64,000 bases of DNA from Mycoplasma crocodyli MP145 (GTDB lineage: Bacteria > Bacillota_I > Bacilli_A > Mycoplasmatales > Metamycoplasmataceae): positions 310,001 through 374,000 of the forward strand of contig NC_014014.1 of NCBI RefSeq assembly GCF_000025845.1, read 5' to 3'. Below the pieces are notes generated by a model. It made no database searches, was not told the origin of the DNA, and saw only the letters and a program-made list of their open reading frames with translations. Position numbers and translations under genes: made by a program. This document shows positions 34,897 through 45,156 of this stretch, piece after piece (position 1 is the stretch's first letter; every line of letters begins with the position of its first letter).

Positions 34897-35836
34897 GATT
34901 AAATTGTTCCAATATTCTTAAGTCATTTTTATAAAGATCTCTTATGTCTTCAATTCCATATTTTATCATTGTAATTCTTTCGATTCCAACTCCTGCAGCT
35001 AAGCCATTCATACTGTTGGTATATCCAGCAAGTTCTAATACATTTGGATGTAACATACCAGCACCAAGAATTTCAATTCATCTGTTTTTATAAAACATAT
35101 CAACTTCAACACTCGGTTCAGTAAAAGGGAAATATGATGGTCTTAGTCTAATTTCAAGTTCTGTTTCAAAAACATAACTAAGCATTGATTTAAGAGTTCA
35201 AATCAAATTTGGGAATGATACTTTACCGACACTAACAAAATCAAGTTGTTTAAATTGATGAGAGTGAGTAGCATCATCTTCATCATTCCTATATACTTTT
35301 CCGATTGTAAATGTAGAAAAAGCTTTATTACAGTTTTTTTCGAGTTCGTGTGCACTTGCTCCTGTATTATGTGTTCTTAATAAAGTTGTTGCATTTAAGT
35401 AGAGAGAATCGTGCATAGCTCTTGCTGGGTGATCTTGAGGAATGTTTAAACGTTCAAAGTTATATAAGTCGCTAACTATTTCTCCTACTTCTTGTTCGTA
35501 ATATCCATTATTTAAAAATCAATCTCTTAGTCTGTTTTCAACAAGAGTAATGGGGTGCAACGAACCAGGTTTGGAATTCGGTTTCGATACATCAACATAT
35601 TGACTTTTTATTTTGTTATTAATTTCTTCTGCTTCAATTTTTTCTTCAACTTTTTTAAATTCTGTTTCATAAAAATCGAGCATCTTTTTAATTTTAAGCC
35701 CTATTTCTTTTTTTTCTTCTGACTTAGCAATTTTAAGTTGTGATTTTAAGTTAATTAGTTCTTCATCCTTAGCATAGACCTGATTTTTAGCAATCTTTAA
35801 TTCTTCTAAGTTTTTAATTTTTTTAAAATTAATCAT
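34886..35836 (-). CDS. pheS: Phenylalanyl-tRNA synthetase alpha subunit
   Basis: Catalytic alpha chain of phenylalanyl-tRNA synthetase, 316 aa. An N-terminal Lys/Glu-rich coiled coil (about 5-85) binds tRNA. It is followed by the class II catalytic core: [20 protein letters not shown] (motif 2 region), [29 protein letters not shown], and the C-terminal [18 protein letters not shown] (motif 3). The ATG at 35836 is chosen because it is preceded by GGGGAGAA. The frame stays open upstream to another ATG at 35875 that would overlap the rarA end. Slightly shorter than many bacterial PheS proteins. Confidence 0.95.
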
Positions 35837-35837
35837 A

Positions 35838-37052
35838 CTATTTCTCCCCTTTTTTAATTTCATTTCAGTAATCATTATATTTTATTTCATTTATATTTTT
35901 ACCAGGATTATAATAAATTATATCCTTTAATTCTTTAGGTAAGTAATCTTGTTTTATTCAATTATTGTAGTAATCATGTGGATATTTATAAGTTAGACCG
36001 TATCCTAATTTTACCGATGATTTATAATGAGCATCTTTTAAGTGATCTGGAACTTCATAAATTTTTCCTGATTCTATATCGCTTTTAACTGCACTCATTG
36101 CTTTATAAATACTGTTGCTTTTTGGACTTAGTGCTACATCAATTATTGCAAATGCAACTGCTAAATCAGCTTCTGGGAATCCTAGACGTTCAATAGTATT
36201 AAACGCAGCTTCCATTCTTAAAATTATATTTGGGTTAGCTAAGCCAATATCTTCATAAACTACACAATTTAACCTTCTGATTAACCCTTGATAATCGCCA
36301 CTTTTAACTATAACAAAGCCATAATAAAGAGCTGCATTTACATCACTTCCTCTTAGAGATTTGTGAAAAGCAGATAAATTGTTATAATGTGCTGATGAAT
36401 CTCTATCACTATAAAAATTTATATTAGGAATGACTTTTTTAAGATCATCTTTATGTATTTTTTCATTATTTGAGTATAAAATTCCAAGCATTTGAAGATT
36501 ATTAATACATGCTCTAAAATCTCCTGCGCTGTATCTTACTAATTCTAATATTATTTCGTCATCTAAATTTAATGAATTAAAATATTTATTCTTTATTTTA
36601 GATAATCCACTAAATAAATCATGTTCTTTAAGCTTTTCAAAAGATAGTATTTGCATTCTACTTCTAAGAGCAGGATTAACTCGAAAATAAGGATTTTCAG
36701 TAGTTGTAGCATAAACAATTATTTTGTCAAATTCAAGAAATGAAAGTAAAATATCTTGCTTATCTTTGTTTAATCTGTGAATTTCATCAATTATGATAAT
36801 TTCATTATTTTCAAGTTTTTTTACAAGGTCTGATTTACTATCGATTGAAGCATTAAAATAATCATATTTTAATTTCATTTCATTTGCTAATGCAAAAGAG
36901 CAAGAAGTTTTACCGGTCCCACTTTCACCAAAAAAAATAAAGCTAGTTTTAACTTTGTTTAATACAATTTTTTTTAGTAAGTCAAGAATATGACTTTGAC
37001 CAATAATATCGTCAAGAATTTTTGGTCTTAATTCATTAGCTAAATTTTTCAT
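35838..37052 (-). CDS. rarA: Replication-associated recombination ATPase RarA (MgsA)
   Basis: AAA+ ATPase related to clamp loaders that acts at stalled replication forks, 404 aa. N-terminal LANELRPKILDDIIGQSHIL is typical. Walker A is FGESGTGKTSC, Walker B IIIDEIHRLNK, sensor 1 ATTENPYFRVNPALRSR. The C-terminal tetramerisation region includes GSDVNAALYYG and EDIGLANP. Two TGA codons (35958 and 35865) read as Trp near the end. A -10-like TATAAT is on the minus strand at 37070-37065, only about 12 bases before the ATG and with no Shine-Dalgarno sequence, so the message may be nearly leaderless. It heads the rarA-pheS-ung-pheT-glyA-restriction-methylase run. Confidence 0.92.
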
Positions 37053-37232
37053 AATATAATTTTAATTATAACTTATTAATTTTTGATTATTAAGCGAAAA
37101 ATTAGGAACCATTAAATTTAAATGTGTAATAGAAAAGGTTTTTAAGTTTATCTATTTACTCTTTTTTTATTATAACATATTTTTTATTAAAGTGATTAAA
37201 TATGAGAATTTTAGTAGGTATTCAACTCTATT

Positions 37233-38222
37233 TTATATAAAAATAGTTGGTATATTTTTTTGTAGATTAGAAAAAAGAACTTTCATTTTTGTTGTTTGTT
37301 CTGTATAGTGAGCTAAAGAGTTTTTTATAAGTTTTTTATAGTGGTAATTTATGTTGTTTTCAGTGTAAGAAACTATTGCTTTTCTTGTTTGATTATCTCA
37401 TATTCCACTATTCTTGCTTTTGAGATATGTTAATAAGCTAGTAATATTTTTTTTGATAGATTTTGATTGAACTGATAATCTTAAGTCTTCCAATTCATCT
37501 AATATTTCTTTATATAGTTCATAATCATTTTCTTTTATTGATTTTGTAAGTAGGTCTATTCATCTTTCTTTTTTTGTTGGACTAAAATAATCAATAAATA
37601 AGTTTTTTATAGTGTTTTTTGAGTGTTTTTTATAACCAATGTATTTATCTATGTTTTGTATTAAGTGAAATAAATCAAGATGATAGTCCATTCCTAGAAT
37701 ACTTGCTTCTAATTTTAAAGCTCTTGCACCATCACAAACATAAGCCATTTTATTATTAATTAATCCTGTTTGAGAATTGAATTCGTTTATTACTTTGATT
37801 GCCTTGTGATTATCAGCAGATTTTCCTAAGTTTCTTATATCATAAATAGCCACCATACTAATAGGTTTTTTAGGGTTTTGTTTTTTACCTTTAAGTGGAT
37901 AGTCATCATTAGCAAATATCCTTATTATTCTTAGTCTAATCATTTTTTTAACAAATTTTCCTTTTACTCTAAATGTGTTATATGTATCATCCGAGTCCAT
38001 TTGCGTTGATATCTTATCTTTGTTTAGCAATTTAATAAATTCCTTAGTTTTATTTAACAATTCTTCATTTTGAATTATAAGTTGCTCTAAAGCATTCTCT
38101 CTTTTTAATCAATATTTAACAAGTTGATTGCTTGGATAATTAATCTTTTTTCTAAATGTACCAGCTATATAATCAATCATCGAATCTTGCATAACTTGAG
38201 CTGAATACTTAAATTTGGCCAT
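37233..38222 (-). CDS. Transposase-like protein (resembles ISLre2/UPF0236 group), probably truncated
   Basis: A 329-aa protein with features of DDE transposases of the UPF0236 kind: MDSDDTYNTFRVKGK (possible first Asp), YVCDGARALKLEAS (second Asp) and LDLFHLIQNIDKYIG. It is shorter than the 400-480 aa I expect for the group, and its start overlaps by 58 bp the end of a small membrane ORF, suggesting it or its neighbour was truncated by insertion. TGA reads as Trp. Terminal inverted repeats and target duplication were not found by eye. Family placement is tentative; an IS256/Mutator relative is the alternative. Confidence 0.55.
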
Positions 38223-38431
38223 ATATCTATTAGTCAAATAAATATTATGGTTCCAAAGGTATAAGGAATAAGGTTAGATTTAGTAATTGGTAAATCTTGA
38301 TTAGTTAGATTTGCTTTATAAATTGAATCAATTATCAACGCTATTATTGATATAACAAAAATTGCTATGAATATGATGATATATATTTTAGTTAGTGAAA
38401 GTTCTTTTTTTCTTTGTTTTTGTTGTTTCAT
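38165..38431 (-). CDS. Small membrane ORF, probably truncated by the transposase insertion
   Basis: An 88-aa ORF starting at ATG 38431 with a good ribosome site (AGGAG seven bases upstream). A basic N-terminus (MKQQKQRKKEL) is followed by a transmembrane helix (residues about 13-36), a short loop and a second hydrophobic segment. The last 20 residues are read from the start of the transposase gene in another frame, so the native C-terminus is probably lost. It follows the decayed surface protein gene directly (its AGGAG overlaps that gene's stop) and was presumably its operon partner. No family recognised. Confidence 0.45.
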
Positions 38432-38434
38432 TTT

Positions 38435-39685
38435 TCTCCTATTTAAGTTTTTTGGCTTTAATGTATGTGTTTTTATATTTAATAATTCCAAATACTATTG
38501 CAGGTAATACAAAAACAAATAAAGCAACTATTCAAATAAGATGTAATGGTTGTTTTTGTATTAAACTAAATTTTGTTGGAGTAATTCCACCCGGATTATT
38601 TGAAACATTAATAGTTTTATAGTTTATTAATTTTTTAGATAAAGCATCAATTCTAATGATTACTTTATTATCTTTGTTAGGTTCCTTAACAAGGTTATAT
38701 AAAAGAATTTTGTTATCAGTTCAATTGTTAGGTGAAATTATTTTTAATTCTTTAAATTTTGAGCCACTTATTGAATATGTTATTTGATAATCAATTCCAT
38801 TAATTAAAAAGACTGGTTCATTTGTGTGTTAATATAGTCAATTATTTCATTGTTTAATTCACTAAAATATTTGTTTTGATATTTTGGTTCATTCTTCTTT
38901 TACTTTTGGAGATTTTATATTAAGTTTATTTCAACTATCTAAAATAAAGCAATTTGGCTATTATTAAGTAAGTCATTTTGTTTATACTTTTCTAGCTTAT
39001 TTGGTATAGCAATAAATACATCTACTATTTGATGTAAGGCATTTCAACCTGTTGATGTAGGATTATTAGTATCAAGTTCTAAAATATTTAATAATTCTTG
39101 CTCTCTAATAATTGGCTTGTGTTTTGCCAAAATATCATTAACAAGTCTTTTATAATTTTTTTGAAGTTTCGATAATTCATTGATTTTGCTCTATTATTAA
39201 GTTCTATATTTATTTCTTGTGTTGGTGGAACAATAATAATTTTATCTGTTGAAAGAAATTGTTTATTATCTGTTATATCACTTAATTTTACTAGAACAGT
39301 TTGATGAAGGAATGCTTTAGGAATTTCTATGCTTTCAACTCTTGGAATGAAATCAAATTTTATAGCAATGGTTTAACTATTGTTTCTTGTTTCAAGGTTT
39401 ATGTTTGCTTCTAAAAATTAATTTTCTTTCAATAAAAAAATCTAGTAAATCTAAGTAAGATAATCTAGAACTTTTATATTTATTAAATTTCTTTGAAGAA
39501 ATAGAATATTTAGATACTAATAAACTTTTTTCTTTTTACTTCCCTTTAACTTTATTGTTAATATTTTTTTCAGCAAGTCAATATAAAAGTGCACCAAATT
39601 CAAGTAGTTTGGTTTTTTTCTTTTCATCTAAATCACTATTTTCGATTATTTTATAAATATGCAATGGTAGTTTAGCTTTAGTCAT
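38435..39685 (-). pseudogene. Decayed membrane-anchored surface protein gene
   Basis: No frame stays open, but recognisable pieces lie in order on the minus strand. First, an N-terminal piece from ATG 39685 (MTKAKLPLHIYKI) is interrupted by a TAA at about 39542 and then continues in the same frame. A middle piece (about 39180-38950) reads LVNDILAKHKPIIREQELL and STGWNALHQIVDVFIAIP. A C-terminal piece open from about 38820 to 38437 ends in a transmembrane helix (LIWIVALFVFVLPAIVFGII) and a basic tail (KYKNTYIKAKKLK). The type is a C-terminally anchored extracellular protein. The multiple stops and shifts show long-standing decay. I cannot name the family; the N-terminal piece may even belong to a different gene. 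Confidence 0.6.
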
Positions 39686-39707
39686 TTTCTTGCCTTTCAG
39701 AGCAAAT

Positions 39708-39732
39708 AAAAAAACAATTGGTTTTCCAATTG
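39708..39732 (-). terminator. Terminator-like hairpin before the decayed gene
   Basis: CAATTGG and CCAATTG form a stem (39715-39731) with a TTTT/AAAA loop. On the minus strand it is followed by seven T. Confidence 0.65.
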
Positions 39733-39784
39733 CTATCACACATTTTATTTTAATTATTTTATTTGTTTTAAAAGTATATAAAGG

Positions 39785-39812
39785 CAATAAAAAAATTCCA
39801 TTTCGGAATTTT
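39785..39812 (-). terminator. Terminator of the tRNA-Ser/tRNA-Thr unit
   Basis: AAAATTCC (39792-39799) pairs with GGAATTTT (39805-39812), with T residues following on the minus strand. Confidence 0.75.
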
Positions 39813-39815
39813 ATA

Positions 39816-39889
39816 TGGTGCCACTTACAAGAATCGAACTTGTGTTTCTTGATTACGAGTCAAGTGCTTTACCACTAAGCTAAAATGGC
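39816..39889 (-). tRNA. tRNA-Thr (CGT)
   Basis: Class I tRNA with encoded CCA, 74 nt. The acceptor stem GCCATTT/AAGTGGC includes one G-T pair. The anticodon stem CTTGA/TCAAG holds loop CTCGTAA, giving CGT (reads ACG). The T arm TTCGATTC is canonical. It lies 1 bp from the upstream tRNA-Ser and is cotranscribed with it. Confidence 0.94.
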
Positions 39890-39890
39890 G

Positions 39891-39981
39891 TGGCGGTCAA
39901 TAAGAGATTTGAACTCTTGCAGGACTTTCATCCTCTGCCGCTTTTCGAGAGCGGTCCCTTCAGCCACTTGGGTAATTGACC
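39891..39981 (-). tRNA. tRNA-Ser (CGA)
   Basis: Class II tRNA of 91 nt with encoded CCA. The acceptor stem is GGTCAAT/ATTGACC. The anticodon stem CCGCT/AGCGG encloses CTCGAAA, giving CGA (reads TCG). A long variable arm is present. It is the first of a two-tRNA transcript. Confidence 0.94.
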
Positions 39982-40036
39982 ATTAATTATTATAAATAAA
40001 TAATATTTTTTTAATATAGTTTGTTAAAATATTTTT

Positions 40037-40309
40037 ATGGAACAAAACAATAAAGATTTAAATAGATCTAAAATAAAAAAACATTCTAAAACTACTAATA
40101 TTGAATTAATCGCTGATCTTGACTTTGATACAAAGAAAAAAATGGTTAACAAAATTGTTAAAGATAATAATTTTAACAACACTTCTCTACATAAACATCA
40201 TGTTAAAAAATCATCAATAATTTTAGCTTCTGTAGGTATATTGATAATTATTATCCTTATACTAGGTGTTTTATTCTATCGTTTTGTCATTTATCCTAAA
40301 TCAAACTAA
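40037..40309 (+). CDS. Small single-pass membrane protein
   Basis: A 90-aa protein of unknown function. About 55 Lys/Asn/Asp-rich residues (including IADLDFDTKKKMVNKIVKD) precede a single hydrophobic helix (residues about 60-85) and a short tail, the form of a C-terminally anchored cytoplasmic protein. No TGA codon. A clear ribosome site is absent. The last 14 bp overlap the 3' end of the converging channel gene, so both stops are close together. No family recognised. Confidence 0.6.
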   Translation: MEQNNKDLNRSKIKKHSKTTNIELIADLDFDTKKKMVNKIVKDNNFNNTSLHKHHVKKSSIILASVGILIIIILILGVLFYRFVIYPKSN

Positions 40310-41066
40310 GTAAAAATCCTATTGTAATTGCAAATACTATACAAGTAATTAAATGACTTAATACTAAAGTTAAATATTTTAGTATATTTCTTTTTTTAAT
40401 TGTTTTATTAAGTAGTGAGTAAAAATAAGTTGCGCTACACATATAAATATTTGTACTAAAAATATCATTTTTATATGCTAACATTAAGTGAATTAATGTA
40501 GAAGATGTTATTAATAGAGAAATTATGATTGAGTGCATTAAATGGAATTGTCATACCAAAATGCATTGAATTAGTACTATTGAAATAATAAAAAACGTAT
40601 TAATTAATAAGAAACACCATAGTTGTTTTTTATTAATTTGTCTGATTGGATTTATTTTTTCAATGTTGTTCATCTTTGTTATTTTCATTACAAAGTAGAA
40701 CGTATATGTAGCAAATACAAACCCTAATATTTGAGATGAAAGTATATACAACAGACTTTTAAATACAGTTCAATTATTAAATTTTATTATATTCATTGTA
40801 TAGTTAATTATCAAATTTATTGGGTTAATAATAGGAGCATAATCTCCATTAAAATTATTAAAGGTAAAGAGAATTAACCAAGCGCAAATAAAAGACAAAA
40901 AGGTAAAAAAAGTATATATAAAAGCATATGAAAAAGGAAACTTTTTTCACTTTCCTATAGCTATTTTGGTAGAAGTTAGCCCACCAATTATAAGAATGAA
41001 AACACCAAAAAATTCACTTATAAATACAGAGTTATCAAATCACTTTTCTAAATTATGATTAATCAT
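40296..41066 (-). CDS. Divergent MIP (aquaporin/glycerol facilitator)-like channel
   Basis: A 256-aa protein with about six transmembrane helices. The first helix (ISEFFGVFILIIGGL) and the loop DYAPIINPINLI resemble helix 1 and the first NPA loop of MIP channels, with NPI in place of NPA. The fourth helix (QLWCFLLINTFFIISIV) resembles the start of the second half repeat. The second NPA loop is not convincing. It starts inside the pgsA stop (8 bp overlap), so the two are coupled. If correct, it could pass glycerol or water; other small membrane proteins remain possible. Confidence 0.5.
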
Positions 41067-41706
41067 TTATTTTTAATAAATATAAGGCGTTTTTTATGTA
41101 TGGTATAGCGGCTAATACGTTAAATACAGCAGCAACAATTATAGGAAGATTAATAACATATGAGAATCAATATCCTTCTCCACCAAATATGTAAAAAGAA
41201 GGTGAATAAGCAACAAAAACAATCATTGTTATAACTATTCCTATTGATAAAAGCATTGTTTTTACTTTTCCATAAAAATTAGCTGCTATTTCAACATCAT
41301 GTTTGTTTAATAGTGATCTGCATCCATCAACAATTAAATCTCTAAGTATGAAAAGCAAAATTAATCAGACCGGAACCATTTGTCAAACGGCTAAGAAAAT
41401 AAGGGCTGTTGTAGTCATTATTTTATCTGCAATTGGGTCTCATAATTTACCAAAAGAAGTAACGATATTTTCTTTTCTTGCTATTTTACCATCAAAATAA
41501 TCGGTTATCATCGCAACAATAAAAATAAGAATAGCAACAGAAGTTGTGATTCTAACTCCTAGTTCATATGCATTATACGAAGAATATCTATAGAACCATA
41601 AAATAGTTGATATTGAGCATAATATAATAAAAGGGATTGCTAAAAGCAATCTTAATAAAGTTAACTTATTCGGTAGGTTCAGATTTTTTCAAAAGTTTGT
41701 TTTCAT
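41059..41706 (-). CDS. pgsA: CDP-diacylglycerol-glycerol-3-phosphate 3-phosphatidyltransferase
   Basis: Membrane enzyme making phosphatidylglycerophosphate, the precursor of phosphatidylglycerol and, through cardiolipin synthase, cardiolipin. Length is 215 aa with about five helices. The CDP-alcohol phosphotransferase signature DG-x2-AR-x8-G-x3-D-x3-D is complete (DGKIARKENIVTSF, G, then D and D). The N-terminus (NLPNKLTLLRLLLAIPFI) is typical. TGA reads as Trp, including within the signature. The start overlaps the upstream gene by 41 bp. Confidence 0.95.
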
Positions 41707-42202
41707 AATAATTCCTTATTTCTTGAAGATCGGCATCATATTTATGATCTGAATTTATATCACCCATTTGACTTAGTAGATCAATAAAATATCTATATGA
41801 TTTTGTAGTTCGTTTTATTCATAAATTACTATTTGAAAGTTCTAAATTAACATAATTTTTTACGAAGTCTGAATAATCAGGATTCTTTTTAAAGAATTTT
41901 ATAAAAGGATCACTTAGTCTAGTTTGTTCGAATATTTCTTTAGTAGTTTGACATAGCTCACCCATTTTATATTCACCAACACTTACTGTAAATTCAGCTA
42001 AGTATTTATCATTGCATTTTATTATTTCATTAACAATTAAGGTCGTTTTCTTGTGAAATTCTTTAGCTTCTTCTATAAAAATTCTCTTGCTTTTATTAAT
42101 TTTTTTCTTGCTTATTGAGTCTTTTACGGCTGCATAAATGAAAAAAATCACTAACGCAGTTACTAAAACTCCTAAAATTATTCAAGTCGTTTGCCCGGAC
42201 AT
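41666..42202 (-). CDS. Hypothetical protein with N-terminal membrane anchor
   Basis: A 178-aa protein of unknown function. One transmembrane helix (residues about 6-25) is followed by a basic stretch (KDSISKKKINKSKR) and about 140 hydrophilic, mainly helical residues, so the bulk is probably cytoplasmic. AGAGGT at 42214-42209 supports the ATG at 42202. It is the first gene of a three-gene unit with pgsA and the channel-like gene; the 41-bp overlap with pgsA suggests coupling. No recognised domain. Confidence 0.65.
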
Positions 42203-42309
42203 ATTATTTACCTCTTTCTATATATTATTTAATTATAAACCATAAAATGATTTGTCTAATTATTTAAAAATAAAATCATTATTTTTTTATCAATTTAAAA
42301 CATTATTTT

Positions 42310-42338
42310 TAAGAATAAAAACAGGTATTACTACCTGT
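42310..42338 (-). terminator. Terminator of RNase P RNA
   Basis: ACAGGTA (42321-42327) pairs with TACCTGT (42332-42338), and a T-rich run follows on the minus strand. Confidence 0.75.
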
Positions 42339-42632
42339 TGCATCTATAAGCCGCTTTCTGTTCATCCTATAAATAAGATGTGTTAACAATTTATCTAATC
42401 TTTCGATTTCAAAGATAACTTCATTTAGCTCTCTTCAATTCCCCTACCAATATTTGGGTTTCTAGCTCATGGAGTTTACCGCGTTTCACTATTCTCGTCT
42501 CTGTGGCACTAGTCGTCTAAGCTCAAATTTATTTGATTTGACATGAACACTATTACCATCTCAGGTAATGCTAGAGCGGACTTTCCTCTATTTTTAATAG
42601 CTGTTAACCAATGCACTATAGATATTACCACT
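42335..42632 (-). ncRNA. rnpB: RNase P RNA component
   Basis: Catalytic RNA that trims the 5' ends of tRNA precursors. The universally conserved block GAGGAAAGTCCGCTCT is on the minus strand around 42590-42570. The 3' conserved ACAGAAAGCGGCTTATAG region is around 42362-42343. Outer helix P1 forms between ATCTATA near the 5' end and TATAGAT near the 3' end. GAAACCCAAAT- and GCGGTAAAC-type conserved bits lie between. Ends are approximate to about 10 bases. Confidence 0.93.
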
Positions 42633-42639
42633 TTTTAAT

Positions 42640-42924
42640 AGAAATAAAAATCTATTTACAAACTACATTTTTTGTACCAATTATTATTGCTCAAAATATA
42701 TAATAGACATATATATCCTATTAATAGACTATTAATGTTGTGCTGTCGTTTTACAAACAATAGAATTTTTATATTTTCTTGTTTTAAAAAAATGTAAAAA
42801 ATATAATTTTGAAAATAAATGTTTTTATAAACATCTATTTTAATTATGCGATAATACTAATAAAGACAATATTAATAATTGTAAAATTGAAAGGCATATA
42901 TGGTTTACCATATTAATTTAAATT
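42640..42924. other. Intergenic region between divergent rnpB and the GmrSD-like gene
   Basis: No gene is seen in this AT-rich stretch. An extended -10-like TGCGATAAT (42847-42855) points toward the GmrSD-like gene. ATATGG-TTTA-CCATAT (42898-42913) is an inverted repeat just 11 bp before its start codon and could be an operator or a hairpin that limits translation. Confidence 0.4.
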
Positions 42925-45114
42925 ATGGCTATAGAAGTTAAAGAATGAAGTTTAAATAATATTTATAAAGCACTTACAAGCAACTCAAAAAAATGTAGTC
43001 AATTGACAATTCCTATGTTTCAAAGAGGTTTCAAATGAAAAAAACAAGATGAAATCTCGTTTATAGATTCAATTGTTAATGATTATCCTGTTGGTTCATT
43101 ATTGCTTTATAGAGAAAATGATAATAGATTTATGCTTATTGATGGATTACAAAGAAGTACAGCAATTAGAAATTTTATTAAACAACCAAACAAGTATTTT
43201 TCATTTGATTTTACTGGTCAAGAAGAAAAAACGAATTTATTTAATTTTTTTAATGTGGATATTAATAATGAAAAAGATTACGAAAAAATTACAAAAATAA
43301 CTAATGAAATAGAAAAAATAATATGAAGTTATAATAGTTTTAATGATTTTGAAAGTGCTGATGTAATCAGATCTCTTTCAAAAGATTTGATTACAAGCAA
43401 TGTAAATGAGTATGAATTCAAAAAAGTTTATACTCCATTTTTAAATTCTTACAAATTACTTGTTGAAAGATTAGAAGATAAATTAATTCCGGTTATTATT
43501 TATGATGGTGATTTTAATTCTTTGCCTGAAGTATTTAATAGGATAAATTCAGAAGGTGTTAAATTAGAAGAATTCGAAATTTATGCTGCAACTTGACCAA
43601 GAGAAAAAATTGTTGTAGAAAATAATGAAATAATCGAAAAAGTATTAAAAAAATATGACTCTTATCAAGAAAGTAAAGATTATATTGTTGATGGATACGA
43701 TAGAGAAATGATAAGAACTAAAAAACTAATTACTTCATTCGATTATGTTTTCGGCTTATCAATGTTCTTATCTGATAAATATAATATTCTTTTTACTAGA
43801 GATGCTGAAAAGTCAATTCCATTAGCTTTTCAATTATTAAATTCATGTTTTTATGATTCATCCAAAAAAATATCAACAATTTTTAATGTAATTCTTAAAT
43901 TTAAAAATAGAATAAGTGAATTACAAGAAAAATTAATTTCCTGCATTGATTTTGTAGAAAATAATTTAGCAAAAATTATTAGATTTAAATCAAATAATGA
44001 GCAAACATTTAAGAATCTTCACGGTACAAATCAGATCATTTCGTTTATTTCGTTTGTGTTTAGATGTAAATATGATTCAGAAACTCTAGAACAAGTAATC
44101 GATTGAAATACTAAAAAGAAAATTCTTGATGAGACATTGTGAAAATATTATGTTTTTGACATAATAAGTTCTAAATGATCGACCGGTCCTGATAAAACAA
44201 TTTATACTTTTAATAAATCTAATAGATATTTAGAAAAAATCACCATCAATTCTTTTTCAAGTGAATTTGATAGTTATTATAACAAAACAAGAGAAAAAAA
44301 GGGTTACATTAAAATTCCGAATCCAACAAATAAAGATTTAATAATTTTAAACACTATTTATATGAAATATTTTAGTGCTGAAGACCAACTATCTAAACTT
44401 TTTCATGTCGAACACTTGATTCCTAAAAATAAACTTCGTGAATTAAGTCAAAAATTTAAGACAAATGATTTAGCAATAAGTTGCTTATCAAATTTTGCAT
44501 ATTTACCAAGTGATTTGAATATCATGAAAAAAGATAATACGATTTATGAATTTTATAATACAAACAAAGACTTTAAATATAAACTTGATGAAATAGAAAA
44601 AAGATATACATTCACTACTAGGGATGAATTCAATTGATTAAACAATATAACTTCATCTTCGGAATTGGTTGAAAAATATAACGAATATTTAGACCATAGA
44701 TATCAAAACATGAAAAAGAAATTCTTAATAAGTCTTGAATATTCTGAAGATGAAATAAATGACCTTAATAACAATTTTAATCATGACGCATCTTGCAAGG
44801 ATGAAGGAAAAAAACAAGAATTTGTTAAAATAGGACAATTTGTAAGAAATCAAATTTGAAGCCTTCTTGAATCGGGTTTAGTTGATCAAGAAGAAATAGA
44901 AAATTTACAAAATATTAATTATTGTAAAACGAAGTTTAAAATTGATAGAGCTTTTTTAACGAGTAAATATGAAAATACTTTTGATTCAAAAGGGAATAAA
45001 AGATATTATAAAGATCCTATAATTATTGGTTCAGAAAAATACTATGTTTCTAACGAACTTCATAGAAGAAGTTATTACTCATTTCTGGAATGGTGATTAT
45101 ATTATAAAAAATAA
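42925..45114 (+). CDS. GmrSD-like DUF262/HNH defence protein
   Basis: A 729-aa protein resembling single-chain GmrSD-type (type IV) modification-dependent restriction enzymes. The N-terminal DUF262 part has PMFQRGFKWKKQDEISFIDSI, the PVGSLLL segment and the nucleotide-handling motif LIDGLQRST (near residue 73). IYDGDFNSLPEVFNRINSEG matches the family's FxxINsxG region. The C-terminal part carries the DUF1524/HNH-type HVEHLIPKNKL, with Asn-rich residues later. In-frame TGA codons read as Trp. It faces a type II restriction-modification pair across a shared terminator, so the area looks like a small defence island. It probably attacks modified phage DNA; the target modification is unknown. Confidence 0.82.
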
Positions 45115-45118
45115 TAAA

Positions 45119-45156
45119 ATCAAAGACCAATAAATTAATGTGCCGGTCTTTGATTT
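45119..45156. terminator. Shared terminator between the GmrSD-like gene and the HNH endonuclease gene
   Basis: TCAAAGACC (45120-45128) pairs with GGTCTTTGA (45144-45152), with T residues after it on the plus strand and an A-rich flank that gives T on the minus strand. The HNH gene's stop lies in the loop. Confidence 0.7.

Noticed and set aside
35837-35875. Longer pheS start at 35875
   Set aside because: It would overlap the rarA coding end and has no ribosome site, whereas 35836 follows GGGGAGAA.
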